A stretch of DNA of 6,226 bases, taken from an uncultured Gammaproteobacteria bacterium (lineage in GTDB: Bacteria; Pseudomonadota; Gammaproteobacteria; Rariloculales; Rariloculaceae). The notes beneath the pieces are model-generated. The model saw nothing but the letters and a program-made list of their open reading frames with translations. It was not told the origin of the DNA and made no database searches. Positions within the stretch are counted from its first letter, which is position 1. The number at the start of each line of letters is the position of its first letter. Of the stretch, positions 5,218-6,226 are shown in pieces. Location: the NCBI GenBank assembly GCA_946887385.1, contig CAMPKU010000240.1:1-6226 (forward strand). Reading direction: 5' to 3'. The translations under genes were made by a program, and so were the position numbers.

Positions 5218-5955
5218 ATGCTACGTCACGCTTGGCTGATCGCGTTGGTCGCCGCCGCACCGCTCGCGGCGCAAAAGTCGGGCCCGCAGGGCGATACTTG
5301 GGAATCGATCGCAGAGCTGCCGGACTTCGGCGGCTTGTGGGAGGGCGGCGGTGGCGGGCCGCGCGGCCGTGCCGAGCCGCCGTCGTTCACACCGGAATAT
5401 GCCGCGAAGCTTCAGGCCTATCAGGCGGCCACGCAGCGCGGCGAAATCGAGGACGGCCCGTCGGCAAACTGCGTGCCGAACGGCATGCCGTCGATCATGA
5501 CGCAGCCGTACCCACTCGAGTTTTTGTTCACGCCGGGCAAGGTGACGATCCTCATCGAGGCGTACGCGCAGTGGCGGCAGATTTTCACGGACGGCCGCGA
5601 GCATCCCGAAGATCCCGATCTCACGTTCAACGGCCATTCGATCGGCCATTGGGAAGGCGGCACGCTGGTCGTCGACAGCGTGGGCTTCACCACGGACACC
5701 TCCATGGGGAATCAAGGCCAGCGCCATAGCGACAAGATGCGCATCGTCGAGCGCTTCCGTTTGGCGGAGCCGGACCGGCTCGAGGTGGAGACCGCCATTC
5801 ACGACCCCGAAGCGCTGACCAAGCCGTGGGTGCGCACCGCCTCGTACGGCCGCCATCGCGACTGGACGCTTGCCGAGTACGTGTGCCAGCAAAACAATCG
5901 AAATTTCACGACCGACGACGGCAAGTCCGGCATCGACCTGAGCTTCGAGGAATAG
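5218..5955 (+). CDS. Exported protein of unknown function, partner of DUF6152 proteins
   Basis: 245 residues with a short Sec signal peptide (MLRHAWLIALVAAAPLAAQ, cleavage probably around 18-19), so the mature protein should be periplasmic. From memory it belongs to a widespread, uncharacterised family found next to DUF6152 genes in Proteobacteria and Acidobacteria. Conserved-looking blocks are C85-VPNGMPSIM, EFLFTPGKVTILIEA (101-115), RQIFTDGREHP (120-130), GHSIGHWEGGTLVVDSVGF (139-157), HSDKMRIVERF (170-180) and EYVCQQNNRNF (220-230). It has exactly two cysteines, C85 and C223, both in conserved blocks, which could form a disulfide in the periplasm. H129, H140, H144 and H170 are candidates for a metal or substrate site, but no known catalytic motif is recognised. 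The stop is only two bases before the next start, so the two are an operon. Confidence 0.8.
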   Translation: MLRHAWLIALVAAAPLAAQKSGPQGDTWESIAELPDFGGLWEGGGGGPRGRAEPPSFTPEYAAKLQAYQAATQRGEIEDGPSANCVPNGMPSIMTQPYPLEFLFTPGKVTILIEAYAQWRQIFTDGREHPEDPDLTFNGHSIGHWEGGTLVVDSVGFTTDTSMGNQGQRHSDKMRIVERFRLAEPDRLEVETAIHDPEALTKPWVRTASYGRHRDWTLAEYVCQQNNRNFTTDDGKSGIDLSFEE

Positions 5956-5957
5956 CG

Positions 5958-6226
5958 ATGAGCAGAACCACGAATCGCGCCCGCGCTTTACGGCACGTAG
6001 CCATGGTGCTCGGCAGCGTGATTGCCATCCTCGCGCTAGCGGCGTGGACCTCGCGCGCCGAAGCGCATCACTCGTTCAGCGTGTTCGACATGCAAACGAA
6101 CCAGGAGCTCGCAGGCGAGGTCATCGAGCTCCAATGGACGAATCCGCACATCTTCTTGTGGATCAACGTTACGAACGCCGACGGCAGCAAGACGCGCTGG
6201 GGCCTCGAAGGCATGAGCCCGAACTT
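5958..6226 (+). CDS. DUF6152-family exported protein, 3'-truncated by window
   Basis: The first 89 codons of a gene that runs off the window. ATG 5958 has GAGGAA (5947-5952) 5 bases upstream, overlapping the end of the preceding gene. Residues 1-36 are a signal peptide (positive RALRHVAM, then VLGSVIAILALAAW, cleavage after AEA), which leaves a mature protein starting HHSFSVFD. The following GEVIELQWTNPHIFLWINV and WGLEGMSPN match the DUF6152 pattern: a small periplasmic beta-rich protein with HHSF at the start and a W-x-NPH motif. Function is unknown. It is transcribed with the preceding exported protein, and this pairing is commonly seen, so the two probably act together in the periplasm. 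Confidence 0.85.
   Translation, partial: MSRTTNRARALRHVAMVLGSVIAILALAAWTSRAEAHHSFSVFDMQTNQELAGEVIELQWTNPHIFLWINVTNADGSKTRWGLEGMSPN

Noticed and set aside
4467..5729. Long plus-strand open frame of 420 codons across the ferritin-like gene and into the exported gene
   Set aside because: It is a shadow: its translation is rich in Arg, Ala and Gly without domain motifs, and it lies antisense to the di-iron gene and out of frame with the signal-peptide protein.

Overview
The window is dense, GC-rich bacterial DNA from a Gram-negative organism. It encodes an outer-membrane efflux channel, several proteins with Sec-type signal peptides, and strong purine-rich ribosome binding sites. The mix of gene families (NodT-type channel, a Tyr-less SDR, a DUF6152 protein beside its usual exported partner) suggests an environmental gammaproteobacterium of the Steroidobacter/Woeseia kind. 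That placement is inference from gene content only. I see no RNA gene, insertion sequence, CRISPR array or phage gene.

Layout. Bases 1-2245 hold a plus-strand run with short gaps (34 and 31 bases): the C-terminal part of a NodT/OprM-type efflux channel, a thioredoxin, and a short-chain dehydrogenase/reductase-like protein that lacks the catalytic tyrosine. A small coiled-coil plus membrane-anchor ORF (2316-2615, DUF1640-like) follows and looks N-terminally shortened. It converges on a minus-strand exported TPR protein (2655-3656). Between 3657 and 3762 lies a good sigma70-type promoter for the TPR gene, overlapped by an inverted repeat. Further upstream on the minus strand a ferritin-like di-iron protein (4473-5147) and a secreted alpha/beta hydrolase (3763-4476) overlap by four bases (GTGA) and form a coupled pair. 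Diverging from them on the plus strand are two exported proteins of unknown function (5218-5955 and 5958 to the window end). The second is a DUF6152 protein cut by the window edge.

How they may work together. The channel probably belongs to a tripartite pump whose other genes lie upstream of the window. The thioredoxin and SDR are likely co-transcribed with it but have no clear functional link. The right half is mostly cell-envelope functions: two secreted proteins of unknown role, a secreted esterase-like enzyme and a periplasmic TPR protein, plus one cytoplasmic putative di-iron protein. The less-explored parts are the DUF6152/partner pair (with a possible N-terminal histidine metal site), the ferritin-like/hydrolase coupling, and the palindrome over the TPR promoter.
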